From positions 1 through 64,000 of the forward strand of contig CAKJVC010000142.1 of assembly GCA_918026815.1 (NCBI GenBank): DNA of 64,000 nt. Direction: 5' to 3'. The DNA comes from Chalara sp. BL73. Taxonomy: Eukaryota > Ascomycota > Leotiomycetes > Helotiales. Of this stretch, positions 32,548-45,123 are shown piece by piece. A model generated the notes under the pieces. It did no database searches. It saw nothing but the letters and a program-made list of their open reading frames with translations, and was not told the DNA's origin. Made by a program: the position numbers and the translations under genes. Positions within the stretch are counted from its first letter, which is position 1; each line of letters starts with the position of its first letter.

Positions 32548-33676
32548 TCATGTCCAACGTCCATGATCACCATGAAATTGCAGTGCTGTACTGTTTGAAG
32601 CAGGCGTCAGACCATCGAATATTGGAGCGTGAAAGGTTTCGTCCAAAGCGCCGGTCGTTCCTCCCATTGTCTCATAGAACAGCGGTGCTGAAAAATTCGA
32701 ATCGAAGTCGCCGTTTGTCAATCCTCCTACGGGATAATAGAATAACGGTGCCGAAAAGTGGGAATTTAAATCACTATTTGTGGCAACGGCCCCATCAATA
32801 TTATGGGGTGGCTGCAGGAAAGTGTAAATTTCACCAGGACGTTTGTCAACTTTTTTGTGATAGATGTAAGAACATGGCAATGAGACGCACGAGGAGGATT
32901 CATACCAACGACATCTTCATTCGTAGCTTCATTCACGTCATCGAACGTTGTTTTGACTCTCTTCGGAGCTCTTGATACTTCTGAGCTGTCATCTGCTACC
33001 TGCGCTCGTTTTTTAACCTGATCCCGAAGGCATTTGGATAGAGATTCATCATTTGCAAGCATTCGACCCAGCTCCTTGGAGGCACTTTTGCGCAGCGCTT
33101 CGTGTCTCTGCCTTGTATAAATATTCTTCGACTCATTATTCGGGTCTCTGACTTTACATTTGTGTGCAATATACGGACGAGCGTACGTGAAAATCCTTTC
33201 GCAAAAAGCGCATATTTCGTGGCATTGAACGTCTATAGTCGTTAGTAACCCGCTATTCAGCCAGGTGGGATAATTACGTATTGTAAAATGCCGTATAAGA
33301 TTCTTCCGCGTCTTAAAAGCCTCAACCCTCTCGCATTCTTCGTAAGGACATTGAAACACTGTAGATTTGTCCAGATCCCTCATTTCAACCCGGCGGTTCC
33401 CACTACTTTCTTCATTTGAACTGTAATTCTCATCATCCTCATTGTCATCGTTGATATCGTAGTATTCGTCATCGAGCGTGGTCAAGTGTGCTCGACATTT
33501 CTCCAGCTCCGCCAGTAGTTGCCGTTCTTTAGACTTGGGATATGTATTAGCACGGTGACTGGAGGCCGTGGCGTACTTACCCGGTATCCCTCAATATGGG
33601 CACGTAACTGCTGGTTCGTTGAAAGACAAACGAAGCAAGTCTGGCATTGTCGTTGATCATTGAACTCGTCCGACAT
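32548..33676 (-). CDS. C2H2-type zinc-finger protein, 341 aa
   Basis: Exons 33676-33581, 33533-32906 and 32849-32548; introns of 47 nt (GTAAGT, phase 0) and 56 nt (GTATGA, phase 1). The N-terminus has a short finger-like CQTCFVCLSTNQQLRAHIEG. An acidic stretch (DDEYYDINDDNEDDENYSS) follows, then a C2H2-like finger CPYEECERVEAFKTRKNLIR with His in RHFTIRN, and a third Cys/His cluster, CHEICAFCERIFTYARPYIA, then HKC. This C..C...H plus CxxCxxxF..h..Y..H pattern is common in fungal putative transcription factors. The last exon holds three degenerate ~21-residue repeats around SAPLFY. Probably nuclear and DNA-binding; the target is unknown. It is divergent from the small CxxCxGxG gene 300 bp away. 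Confidence 0.7.
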
Positions 33677-33975
33677 ATTCTCTCTGACTCCAGAGGTCGG
33701 CCGACATCAGTGAAGCAAGCTGGGAATGAGGTAGAAGAATAGTATTTAAACGCGTAACCAATCAGCGTGCACCTAAGCCGTCATGTCCGGATGTATATAA
33801 TTGGCTGGGGCCCACATAACAGAAAAACCGAAACCCACAACACGTGAAACATGGTCACCCGACATCCTTTTAAACTCACTATGGAACCGATAAGTGTTTC
33901 TCGCTCACCACCCCAAAGGAACTTCACCTGCATCGACCCATTTCTGTTCACTATCCTCTCTTCTGAAAACAAAAT
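33677..33975. promoter_or_regulatory. Bidirectional promoter region, ~300 bp
   Basis: Shared upstream space of the C2H2 gene (minus) and the small zinc protein (plus). A TTTAAA box at about 33745 lies some 70 bp upstream of the minus-strand start. A CACGTG E-box is at about 33841. Confidence 0.45.
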
Positions 33976-34266
33976 ATGGCAAAGTGTTCAACTTGCGGCG
34001 GAAGCGGCGTCGTGGGGGCTTTTATTTGCTCTGATTGCAGCGGGAAAGGTCAGCGGTCGGCAGTTGCAGCCAGCCCTCCTTATGATGGTCCTCTGGCACC
34101 CAAACTATGGGCTAAGCACAATTCAATAAGCCATATGAGCGTTTCCAGTTTCTATACTCTTGATCCTGATAGAGTAGTAGAATCATTGTGGAAAAAGGCG
34201 TCAATTTCAACTGCGTTCATATATTACGGCATCTATCACAGTCCATCTCACGTCAACGAATGTTGA
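33976..34266 (+). CDS. Small CxxCxGxG zinc protein, 96 aa
   Basis: Short single-exon ORF with a good start context (aaaATATGGC). The N-terminus (residues 4-25) is CSTCGGSGVVGAFICSDCSG followed by KG, two CxxCxGxG-like units as in the zinc-binding centre of DnaJ/Hsp40 proteins, where four such motifs bind two zinc ions. There is no J domain. The remaining 70 residues are unremarkable. A 96-residue protein with only the zinc centre could act as a thiol- or zinc-binding module; that is inference. The two cysteine pairs make a chance ORF unlikely. Confidence 0.55.
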   Translation: MAKCSTCGGSGVVGAFICSDCSGKGQRSAVAASPPYDGPLAPKLWAKHNSISHMSVSSFYTLDPDRVVESLWKKASISTAFIYYGIYHSPSHVNEC

Positions 34267-35007
34267 TGAAAGCGGGAAGGATCAGAGGAGTGCGTGGTCT
34301 GTTGGTCGGGGGACAATCAATATCTAGAAATCGATCAATTTGTCTAAGTGCATCTTTTGGTGCAATTCATGCTATCTCTTGCACGATTTTGCAAACGATC
34401 ATTCCGGCAAGCGCACACAGGAAGACGACTTTGTTGACAGGATGTGGGTCAAAGGGGTTGTGGAAGCCTAGAGGCTAGTACGAAGGCGTGAAACGAGTCA
34501 CGTGTGAAGTACACGTGAGCTCAGTAAGGTCGGGGAATGGTGGTATTAGTATAGCGATCTGTCCATATGACAGTCAACCTAGTATTTCAGTCAAATATAT
34601 TCAAGTCCTCAACACGACTCTTTACATAAAATCACCAACAACCATACTCTGAGCGTTCATCCACGCTAGTAGCACAATCGGTCTTCAATTACGCCGTCTC
34701 CGTATCTAGGCTGATCCGCGGGCTTGCGATTGTGTTGCGATGTATCCAGCGTCTGTGTTGTCGGCTTCAATTCCTGGTATCAAAGACTTGTGCTGGCCGC
34801 ATATTCATGCAGGCTTGGGTCATAATTTCGTGTTCCCAGTGGATTGTATGCTGGTCGGCAGTGCTTGGGGATCACGGTTTCATGACCCCAATTCCCCCGT
34901 CTCGTATTGGCTAGCCTTGAATCCATGCTGGGTTGGATCACAATTCCGTGATCCCTCTGGGTCATCAACCTCCTCCTAATCACGATTCAACCCTTAGTTA
35001 TTCAAGC
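34267..35007. other. Intergenic; palindromes
   Basis: No supportable gene. A short hairpin at 34498-34518 (tcacgtgt-gaagt-acacgtga) contains two CACGTG E-boxes. From about 34800 to 34975 there are degenerate inverted units based on GGATCACNNTTTCNTGANCC, seen as three or more copies on both strands. Confidence 0.45.
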
Positions 35008-35355
35008 ACCAGTGCACCCCCATGCTCAATCCGGTGCCTCTTACTGCTTCGGGGATGAGTATCTGTATACGGGCTTTGATGCTTCATATTATTTTCCTTA
35101 ACCAATTGGAAGCACAAACAATGGGTACCACGCAGAGATATTCCATTTTTGGGAGCCGCAGAATCAATACGCCACAATCTCTTCCTCCAACAATATCTAG
35201 CTCCAAACGTTATCCATGCTGCGCACCAATGTCTTCCTTCCCCACGTTGCTCCACAATGAATCAATGAAGCTAGCTTGATTGTTCAAAGAGCCAAAACAT
35301 CATGCTACAACCGTAGGCCGCCGGTTCGTCCAGGGAACAACAGAAATCAGTTGAT
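35008..35355 (+). repeat. Diverged direct repeat, copy A
   Basis: About 345 bp aligning with copy B at 36752-37095. Shared blocks, with scattered substitutions, include cggggatgag, catccagggag/cgtccaggg, aatccatgct, aatacgccacaat/gatacgccataaa and catcatactgcaa. Identity is roughly two thirds by eye. Copy A precedes the membrane-protein gene at 35540. Confidence 0.65.
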
Positions 35356-35539
35356 CCTCAACTAGGCCCTGGCTAGAAAAGAGATCTGGAAGTGTGGCCC
35401 ACCCGCTCAATGTATAAGAAGCTGCAGAACGACGCAATCAGCGCGCTCTCCTTACTCCTAACCAATGCATGTTTGCCTTACTATCCCTTGCCCTCACCGA
35501 TTATTTGTTCGCTACCCACCACTCATTTCTTCCATCCCA

Positions 35540-36418
35540 ATGGCAGTCCTGTACGGGCTCCCCGGTTCCCCGGTTGCAGATTCGATCCCTTTCCCAGCAA
35601 CCGTCGTCCTTTCTGTTACTTTCTTTATAGCAGCCGTTATTCGACTAGGTGGCTATTTCCTGCCGCGATCGAACCAGCCATTGGAGTTAACTGTGTCCAT
35701 CATTTCCTTTATGGCGTCTGGCCTGCTTCTTGGCTTCGTGTCGTCAAGAAACGGTATAGCAATTCTGTTCATCTCCAGGCAATAAAGCTAAGAAAATCAG
35801 ATAGCCACAGCTACCAGATTGTAAACATTTGTTTGCTTATTGTAAATATTGGCATAGTGGAAATATACGAGGTACATACTCTGAACAAACATATTTCTTA
35901 TAATAACAACAGGTTGATAGGTAGAAGCCTGCTCGCAAATCACTACGACTATTTCACCGCAGCTTAAACACGTCCTTTTTGCAATAGGAATCTTGAATAT
36001 TTCACTGAACATTGGGCTTTGTATATGGTAGACTACAATCCAAACCTAAGCCTACGATTGTTATTGACACTACTACAGGTTTGGAAACAGCAATAAAGAT
36101 CTGGCGTCGATTCTGGCTATTTTACTTTGCTCGAGTTGTACACTATACTCTGTTGTTTCTTTTTCATACTTAAGACTACTTTCTTTTAGTCAGACACTTC
36201 ACCCGCATCTTCTGGGAAGTGGCATCTTGTGTATTTTGATTGTCGTCTCGATTGTTATACTTTTAAGCGTCGGCGGAACAAACCAGATTCCTGGAAGCTT
36301 GATTTCGTCCGCATGGGTAGGCTTCTCAATATTTGCTGGTAAATATTCCAAGGTGCTGATATTGCCAGATCGCTCTTGCTATCTTAAGTGCATCCACACT
36401 TCGAATACCCTGTCGTAG
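35540..36418 (+). CDS. Probable multi-pass membrane protein, exon structure unresolved
   Basis: The first exon starts at an ATG (MAVLYGLPGSPVADSIPFPA) with two hydrophobic helices (TVVLSVTFFIAAVIRLGGYF and LTVSIISFMASGLLLGFVSS) and a possible donor (GTATAG) near 35755. Downstream, after an acceptor at about 36076, WRRFWLFYFARVVHYTLLFL and, near 36220-36330, ILIVVSIVILLSVGGTN continue in another frame as further helices. I could not fix the intermediate splice sites, and a stop follows the third helix in one reading. It may be a gene with a long first intron or a partly decayed one. The helix order loosely resembles fungal DUF7702-type membrane proteins. Confidence 0.35.
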
Positions 36419-36751
36419 ATGGTGGAATCACGACCGATTGTTCAGTGGGCTTTCAGAAGAAGATCTTGTCATGTATTTATCGTCGCTAAGGCAGAACACA
36501 TAAATTAGCTACTAGAAATCATAGTATAACTTTTAAGAGCGAACAAATGCTTAGTATGATTGTGGATTCTGTACATATAATCTTAGCGTTCTTCGCGCCT
36601 GTGACATATCCTCGACTGCTCAATACACTCTAACAATATCTAAGCCGGTTCATCCTCTACATGATAATGGATAACTAGAGCTAGTGCGCTGTGTCATAAT
36701 CACTACCCGCTACTTGCTGAGACGTAATTCCGCTACCTATCATGATTCATG
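36419..36751. other. No gene seen
   Basis: AT-rich intergenic sequence between the membrane-protein gene and copy B of the direct repeat. Confidence 0.45.
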
Positions 36752-37095
36752 GGCTAGTGCACGATGCGTGTCTTTAGCTGCCTCGGGGATGAGGACCTGC
36801 ATATAAGCTACGAGGTCTCGAGATTGCTTTAACCCAATGAAGATCTTAAAACCGAAAGGATGCCACACGGAGACGTTCCAGTTTTGGGGAGCTGCGCCAT
36901 CGATACGCCATAAACTCCTTGTCTAACGATGTCTAGATCCAACCGCAATCCATGCTCCACATCAATGCCTTGCTTCCGTCATACTGTATAATGAATCGGT
37001 AAGGCCGTCTTGATTATCAAGGCGCCAACGCATCATACTGCAATCATGGCCACAGGTTCATCCAGGGAGGCAACGGAATCAACTTCCTTAATCGA
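36752..37095 (+). repeat. Diverged direct repeat, copy B
   Basis: Second copy of the ~345-bp repeat (copy A at 35008-35355). It precedes the DUF7025-AAA gene by about 210 bp. Neither copy has a usable reading frame. Confidence 0.65.
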
Positions 37096-37306
37096 CCCGT
37101 CCCGCGTCGGCGGCGCAGGAATGGCTCCCGCTGCAGACAGTGATACGAAACCCATAAATATATAGGGGCATAGATACCCTCTGAAATTTTGGGCATCATC
37201 TGTGTTTCCCAACATCCAGCTTTTCAAGCATCTTTCTGAAACTTCACAGTCTGTATATATCGTGTGTACCACGTATATAAAAGAATATATTGTCTCCATA
37301 TAAACA

Positions 37307-39915
37307 ATGCCTCAGACAGAAATGGTTCAATGCCACCCTTCAATGTCCCTACCTGTGTCAAACACGCCACCAAATAGCCCAACTCTATCGACTGGCGTTA
37401 TATTGAGCGATGACCAAGTTGCAGAGATGAAAGATGCAATAGCCGCTATGACGATGGTGCCCATCAATTACCTTACTCCTTGTGAAAATATACTTTGGAG
37501 CCCACCACCGTCGCCTATGACACTTTGTTCTCCTACTCTCTGCCAGACATGTTCAACGAAGTCGCTTTCACAGGTGGCCTTGGAGTTTGCTCAGCAGATC
37601 AAGGAAGCTCTCAGGTCCACCAATACTAAGCAAGAGCTGTCTCCTCTCCCTTCCCCTGTGGAGCCGTCGAGCGGCGCTGAGGAGCCGAAGCCCAGAGCTT
37701 CAACGTTAAAATTCAAGAAAGTCAGCGAAGTGTAAGCTTTACCTGGGCTCTGTCCTACCTTGCTGAAGCTGATATCATATAGCTGGGACAAAGCTGTATA
37801 CAAGTATAAGATTGTGGAACCGATAACCCCACTTGATAAAAAGGACAAGTTCGATGAATATATCTTTGTCGTCCGCACCCGGATTGGTAAGTGCTTTAAT
37901 TTCTATGTAGGGAATTCCCTCCTGACAACGACCAGATAGGAAAACTCAAAAGCAAATACGTTACATTGATATAAAATCTCCGGGCTTGCGAGACGTCTTC
38001 AGGACAGTTCTGCAACATGTCGACGGGATCTGCCTACAGGAAGAGAAGCCCTCGGTAAGTCTAGAGCCGGTGTCAAGCACTCAAATGCTAGGATGGCTAC
38101 TAACTGAGCACAGGTGGAGCAGAACCTGCTATACCACTACCTCCTCGATCTCGAAAAGTATCGACAATCCGGCAACGTTCTTGATCATTCTACTTTAACC
38201 CATCTTGACTTATTAGTAGGTTATATCAAGAAAACCTATACCACAACAACCGAGCGTCTTGACTCACTTCTCCCGGAGTGTGAAATCACATATGACCTTT
38301 TGTGGACGCTGTTCAAGCCAAATACTCTGGCGTTCACAAAATGTTTTGGCACTGGCCAGCCAAGATGCGTCAAGTACGAATATGGAGAGGAGAGAACAGC
38401 GAAGGGTGGGGTAGAATACTTCCACATCAAGGCTCACTATCTGGATTTTGACGGGAAAGTGCTTGGAGAAGCTTCAAGTGAGCATGCTATTGAGAAATTC
38501 CGTGGGGCGAAACGGATCACTGCTCTTGACATTTTTCCCCTCAGATACCATCCAGGCGAAAAGCATATGCGGGCCCATTTCACTGAATGCGGCCGGAAAT
38601 TTCTGTCTATGATGAACATTCACCTTCACGAGTATAAAGGCAAGGCATTCTACATCGAGAAAGAGCAAGTTGTCGAGATTTTTATTAAAAGCCGAGTCGT
38701 GGTCGACGCGGCTTATTTTCGAGAAGAGAACCCGAACTACACCAGACCAAGTATCAAAGAATCTGAAGAAGACTTTGGCTGGACCATTATCAATCTTGAC
38801 GATGACAAGTCGTCGTCCTCGGCCAAGGCTAATGGGATAGATCCGTCAGAGGTGAAAGGAAACGACTTGCTTATTTGTAGCCCAACTGTTCCTGGGTTCA
38901 GTCTAGACAACAGACGATGGGGTGAGCATCTGATCCTTCGCGCCGCTGTAATAAATCCTTCCAGCTGACGCATTAATACAGCTGAGTTAGCTGTCGCCAA
39001 TATCAAAGAGATTGATTGGAAACAAGCGGCGTTGGACGACCTTCATATTCCCCCAAAGAAGAAGAAGACCGTGCAAGCTCTTTCCGAGGCCCATAATAAG
39101 CGGGCAACGACTAATTCCTTTGACGATGTCGTAAAAGGGAAAGGACAAGGATTCAACATACTTTTACAGTACAGTATCTGGTTTCCGTTGTCGTCATGAT
39201 TCTGCTGACATGTTGTATTAGTGGACCACCGGGTGTAGGTAAAACTTTGACAGCCGAGCTGATCTCTGAACATCTTCAGAGGCCACTAATGCCAGTCTCC
39301 GCTGGTGAGCTCGGCACAACAGCGGAGGCGGTCGAGGCGCGACTGCCTCGTATGTTCAAGCGCGCTTCTCGGTGGAAAGCAGTCCTTCTCCTAGATGAGG
39401 CAGATGTACTTCTTGAACAGCGCTCAGTCCAGGATATCCATCGAAATGCTCTTGTCTGTGTGTTCCTGCGAATCCTGGAAAACTACCCAGGAATAATGTT
39501 TCTCACCACCAACCGGGTAAGGCAGATCGATAACGCTATCGCCAGTAGGATCCACTTCAAACTGAAGTATGATAATCTAAACCGAGAGCAGCGGACCAGT
39601 ATCTGGCGAAGCCTTTTGGGGAAAGCAGCAACGCCACAAGGAGGACCAATTTACGGCCACAAAGCTTTCGAAATTTTGGTAGACAAAGAGCGCAACGGTC
39701 GCGAGGTAGGTTCATCGTTCATGTGTTCTAGAAGTAAACTGATCACGCTATCTTTTCAGATTAAAAACCTGGTATCCACAGCTCACGCTCTGGCCATTCA
39801 AGAGAGACGCCAGTTGACGATGTCCCATCTAGAAGTGGCTATAGCTGCATGCGAGGATTTCGAATGCGATTTCAAGGGCGCGGGCTCGACGGAAGCTTTG
39901 AGGAGTTATTTCTAG
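37307..39915 (+). CDS. DUF7025-AAA ATPase, seven exons, 760 aa
   Basis: Exons 37307-37731, 37783-37886, 37936-38054, 38114-38921, 38982-39168, 39222-39705 and 39760-39915. All six introns (49-60 nt) have GT...AG ends and matching phases. The N-terminal ~140 residues are Pro/Ser/Thr-rich and disordered. A DUF7025-like region (about 280-420; CVKYEYGEER, HIKAHYLDFDGKVLGEAS) precedes the AAA module: Walker A GPPGVGKT (549-556), Walker B VLLLDEAD (602-609) and TTNRVRQIDNAIASRIHFKL for the sensor and arginine-finger region. This is the usual architecture of the large fungal DUF7025-AAA family, a group related to BCS1/spastin-like ATPases with no assigned role. Motifs look intact. The last intron's length is a multiple of three, so its retention would not break the frame. 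Confidence 0.9.
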
Positions 39916-41008
39916 CCGAGGTAGGGGTTGCCAATACAAGCCCCTTTTAGGTCCTGTGCGACGCGATACTGGTTGTGGGCCTTTGAAACATGAAACTTTA
40001 TAGCATAAACCTGATGTGTGGTTATGTTGTCCAGGGTTGTTTAGTAATCACTGGACCAGCAATTACGGCAACCGCTACAATTACAGCTACAGGCTCCGAC
40101 GACCTCCCGGAACTGTTGATGAAGGCCGAGCCAGTACAAAGGCGAGTTAACACAACCCTAAATCTATGGCGATAAACCATCGCAGTTCAAACCTTGCATC
40201 GCACGTTACTTTATGAGCATCACGACTTTCTTTTAGCGTCTCAAAACCCTTTAGCTAGCTTAGCTCTACGGCATTTTGCGTTAAAGCGTGTTATGCCAGC
40301 ACGTATGTAGCGTTATGGAATACAGTAAAAGTCCCTCTCTTGCATGCCGAGTAAGCAGTCTCTGACTCGACCATTTTTTTCAGTTTTTTTTCTAGAAGTG
40401 CTTAAATATCATTTACCGGCCACATTCGAGCATATGCTAGACTTCATATACCTCGCCTACTTAATGCTAATGTTATAGTATAAAATGCTGCCTGTGTTTA
40501 AAGACGCTTGGATTGAGTGCATGCGCGACATTAGTTGGCATCGAATGGTTATTGAAAAAAATAATATGGCTAAAGTTTTTGAGAAAGGCTGATTGTATTA
40601 GTAACCACGCCTTCACGAGATTTCCAAATTAAATTTTGGCAGAAAATGCATAGCGTCATAACTTTCTGCTTGCAAAATAATCCTATGTGGTCCGCTAACG
40701 CAGACGCGGGTAATAATTCAGATTGTGACCTCTTCATTTCAATATATATTCGGCAAAGTACGGTGAATAGGTCAAGTACTATGATCTAGGGACAATTATA
40801 GGGCCGAAAACAAACCTCAGGCAGAATTTTTTTTTGGTATCACGTGATTGAACAGAGGATGAACTATCAAGCAAGCGATAGATCTAGAGCGATTCTCGTT
40901 GAGTCCCTGATACAAAAAACTGCCTGTCATGGTACATCTTCTATTTCAAAGCATGTCTATCCTTCATTCGATTCAGCCCTCTCCAGGAATACCCCGTGAG
41001 ATAAGTAC
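39916..41008. other. Convergent intergenic region, nothing seen
   Basis: No gene. The sequence is AT-rich between two convergent 3' ends. The short frame at 39990-40175 is Thr/Ala-rich and not credible. Confidence 0.5.
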
Positions 41009-41749
41009 CTAAAGACCCTTTTCGGTAGCCTTTTGTTTCTCCAAGTTCTCCAATTTCTCTCTATTCCTTCTCTGCTGTTCCTGATTGCGTATTCTCTTCA
41101 CTACAACCCAGACTGAAAACCGGCAGAACTCGTCAAGATTTTGTGTTACTGCCTCTGTTCCGAATTTACTCTCAAAGCGTTGCTGGTAAGCTTCCGGGCT
41201 AGCCCAATCTTTCAGAGCCTTTAGGAACTCAGCTGCTGCGACGAGTTGTTCGTCAAAAAGCCATACACCCTTGTCTGCGTTATGCCCTTCCGCACGGATT
41301 TGGCGAAGAACTTTGATGATTGTCGACGTATTCGTTGGTGATTGAAGATGAGCCTCTATATTGCTTGTTACCTCCCCAGGTGAAATATGGCCAACGCGAT
41401 CGGAACTGTCCAGCTGACGATATTCGATGCAGCCAGCATTGCCAATAATGTTCTGAATTGCTGGTAGCACTGACGTAGGGACGAGGTCCAAGTTGATATT
41501 AAGCTCAGGTGCTCCAGGTAGTGTAGGTACAATGATAGGCCAGAGCCAAGAGAGTTTATCGAGAACATCAACATCGAAGATGACCTTCTGGTAGATCGAA
41601 TTGACTTGAAGAAGACTTCTGTCTTGTAGCGTAAAAGTACACTCGAACTCTGTTGATTCGCCATTCGTATCGTACTTTTTTGGTATCAATTTGTGCAGGT
41701 ATTCAGGGGAATTGGTGTAGAAATTGACTTTGCAGTTATAGGCAGCCAT
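41009..41749 (-). CDS. Unknown protein with C-terminal coiled coil, 246 aa
   Basis: Single-exon gene with an ATG start (MAAYNCKVNFYTNSPEYLHK). The N-terminal 120 residues are mixed alpha/beta; the middle is acidic; the C-terminal ~45 residues (VVVKRIRNQEQQRRNREKLE then NLEKQKATEKGL) form a basic, charged helix that is probably a coiled coil or nucleic-acid-binding tail. No family is recognised. It is isolated, with a 3.5-kb desert on its 5' side. The intact 246-codon frame and normal composition favour a real gene. Confidence 0.55.
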   Translation of the reverse strand: MAAYNCKVNFYTNSPEYLHKLIPKKYDTNGESTEFECTFTLQDRSLLQVNSIYQKVIFDVDVLDKLSWLWPIIVPTLPGAPELNINLDLVPTSVLPAIQNIIGNAGCIEYRQLDSSDRVGHISPGEVTSNIEAHLQSPTNTSTIIKVLRQIRAEGHNADKGVWLFDEQLVAAAEFLKALKDWASPEAYQQRFESKFGTEAVTQNLDEFCRFSVWVVVKRIRNQEQQRRNREKLENLEKQKATEKGL

Positions 41750-43345
41750 TACTAGCTAGGTATACGAAGTTACACGCTCCAGGTTTGATGATAATCAAAA
41801 GCTACTATATTTGTGGTGAAAGTAAAGTATAGAAGTAATGCTCGTTAAGAAATGAATGAAGTTTGAAGGCGGGGCAGCGGACTATGTATATTTTCAAGAT
41901 TGGGGCGCAGCAGGTTAATCTCCATATGTTAACAGCGATTCTAAGCAGCCATCAGCTAGGGTGCTTCTAGGCATTATCGAATGATAGCTCTTAATCACCT
42001 GTGGCGGGAAACATCCACCAAGTCCTGCATGATTCTCTCGTTGCTTACGCTGTCTAGCAAATCTCGGAACTTGTTCCATGATATCCTGTTCACACAACAC
42101 TCTAATATCACGGATGCTTACGTGGTGCAGCTATTAGGGGAAGAGGCGTTTTGGTTCCTATCGTGTGACAACGCCACACCCATTTTCTGTTGCAGGCGCT
42201 GGCGCTCAAATGAACTGGTTTTTGACCTTGACCTTTTCTAGTGCTTCTAACGGCAACGCGCGGCCCTCTATCTACTGTTCCCCCTTATGGATTAACGAAT
42301 CCACAGGCTCATAAGACACTATTCGCTACTGCTTAAAAAGCCCCCAGCACAAGGGCTTTGAAGCTGACATCCTTGATTTCCGCTTAATTACTCATTGGTG
42401 ACAAGTTCGCTGGATCGTTTTGCATTGGGCCGAGATACGAGCCACCGCTGCCCGCATCTGCGCCATCACAATTTGCTCTCTTGGTGACTGCAGGAGCAAG
42501 TCTTTGCCTTGATATAGTGCTTAGGTGGATATGAGCTGGCCAATCGAGGGGTTGCTACACAGCCATCTGGTTAGATGGCATATTGCGGAAGGACATATCC
42601 GTGGGGCCATACTTAGTGCCAAATATAGCGCAACAGTTGCGATGCGCTGTGCTTTGTGCTTTGATTTGCACTAGTGTGTGATGAGTGGGTTAATTTCTAC
42701 CCGCATGGCTTGTGCAGATGACCATCTGTACAAGAAACTGCTTCATCAGAGCTTTTTTAAGTAGAGCTATGGTTGGGCATACCACCGGTGAGAAGCCTGC
42801 TGAGAGGCCACCTGAAGGTAGAGTACTTGGAGAGGGCATTCTATGCTCTTTTCACCTCACAAAATGGGACATTTGGGAGACTGAGAAACAGTTAGCGTTA
42901 GAATCCTCAGCTACCGGAGTGTCGGCCTATCTCCTTTTGAGCTCAGTCACGAGAAGCCGAACTGGCAAGTGTTCGCCGTGCTTTTCGGCCCTTTAGATGG
43001 CTGAAATGCTTCTGGGATCGAGTATCGCTCGCCCGTATCCATGAACCATGCTAATCATCCCGCATATCGAATACTATCCATCTGGTCAGACAAATCCATG
43101 TTATCCTACAACGATAGGGTGTTTAGTGGTTCAGTTTATTCGATCGGCATAACCATGGACGATCTCCAGCACTTCTGCCTTTTGGCCACTATAGGAAAGA
43201 GCGAATAGCAGCACAAATATCCTTCGAGGTGAAGCAGATGCCTAGCATCATGCACAGTAGCATCAAACATACAGGGTGCATGGGACAACCCCACCTCGTT
43301 CGTCTAGCGGAATGTCTCATATCCGAGAAGCCTCGAGAAGCTCGG

Positions 43346-43442
43346 CCATACCTGTTCAGGATTCGGCTGAAAGCAGGGTGGTGCAGCACTCTGACAGGGT
43401 CACCAGTCAAGGTTTGGTTCTTAATGTCAGGTAATCCCTAGT
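43346..43442 (+). repeat. Diverged direct repeat, partner at 45124-45221
   Basis: About 95 bp that match 45124-45221 in the same orientation, for example ttcaggattcggctgaaagc versus tttaggattcagccaaaagc. Most differences are C/T or G/A, the pattern left by repeat-induced point mutation. Confidence 0.6.
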
Positions 43443-45123
43443 AGCAGGCCGCAGCCATTCTTTTCAGTTAAAGCACAATCTTCGCTTTGTGTGGAATCTG
43501 AAATAAGCATGAGCGACCTATATATTGAATTTTTGTCAGATGTAGGTCGACTAGCGCATCTTGCACGTGACCCCCCTTTCCTTTTAAGCGAGAACTCGTT
43601 GAGTTGTGATGCATCGCATCAGAAATTGACTAGTTCAACCTCCATAATTCTTCATAACTAAATTTATTTTTGAAAGACATGTTTCACTTTTGAAGCTTTT
43701 GCAGGTTCACAGTTAATTAAACTATATGATACCTTAAAGGCGTAGCTATTCAAGGAATTGCTGCTGCAAAAGCCTCTGAACTAGCAGGGTACATCAACAC
43801 GTATCCTCAACATTCTACATCATGCCTATGCCGACGGTATGCCTGAATTGCTCCGTTAAGTCGCTTGAGCGGTTGCTTCGATCGCTTTTGAAGCCGTCTT
43901 CTGTCGCATCTTAATGTACGACTCCGCTCTATCAGCTCTTTCACCACACACCGTCCCCTTGTCTCCCGAATGGCTGAAGCATCAAGCCTGGTCATATGAC
44001 GTAGTGTTGTTGGTCGAGAGCATATTTCTTGTTGTGCTCCCCCGGAGAGTGTGGAGGCTCTCTGCACTTCCCACCTGAAATTCCAAAATTGCTAGTCTAG
44101 GCTATTTATTTTCCTCAGGATATTGCAAATCTAGTTTGCCTTTCTTTCGTAATAAGGTAGGGGTATGTCTGTAGGATTTTTCTTATTCATCACAGTTAAT
44201 AAGCCACTATCGCTACTCGAAGATCCGTGGTTGTGCCACTCCATGTTGAAGATGCTTGACTGAAAGATACAAGCGCCTTTGAGCACAGGATAAAGATTCG
44301 ATCGTAAGCCATATTGGAGGCGTTTTTGATAACCTTCTCAAATGCGAAGCAGGAAGACTGAGTGCTCGGTGGGGCGATGTTCAAAAATATGGCCATGTAA
44401 GCACCACGGGCTAATTCCTAGGGGCGGAAGTTGTAACCAATTGTGTTGGATCCCAAGTCTGAAACTTCGGCACATGACTGACTTGGATTGGTACCCAGAG
44501 TTGAAGTGCGGGGGCTTAGATTTGGGCTCGCCGGCTGGCATGAGCTCAGGTACCCTCCTATTGTCAGTACGCTGTAGGAATCTGATCCAATGGTGTCAGT
44601 ACATTACTGGTCTGCAATCTAAGAATTAGGCTCTGTGGTGATAGCCTGTTCTTACACAGTGGAGGCGAAATGCCTTTGTGAGAGCACCCTCCCTTTGCCA
44701 ATTCTTTGCCCACATTCCCTCCCGCCGTATGAAGATGAGCCCACAGCCCGTGTAACGTCATCTTCTTGGTCATCGTTCAGTCAGCCAAAGGTGCTCTTGC
44801 CGTGAATTTCGATATCCTGGGATATTGAAATGCTTCTGGTGTAAGGGGCTTGGGCTTATCAGGACCTTCAAGTTCAAAACTCTTCTGCTGATTCGGCCGG
44901 CCATACTGCGGAGGAGTGCTTAACACTAGGTCTCGGCAATGAGCGAATGATAGCATCTAATGTCTGTCTGGGCGAGAATGCTAGGCATTCTGCGTTCTTG
45001 TCACAAGGAGAGTGTCTGTCTGAAGGGGGGGTGGGGGAGTATAGCGATTGGACAGTCTTGACTCGTCCGCCAACAGCAAGGTATCATGCCGGAGATCCCA
45101 TCCTTATTTGGGCTACAACACTT

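Noticed and set aside
35392..35967. 191-codon plus-strand frame overlapping the membrane-protein exon
   Set aside because: Composition is less protein-like than the alternative frame with two clear membrane helices.
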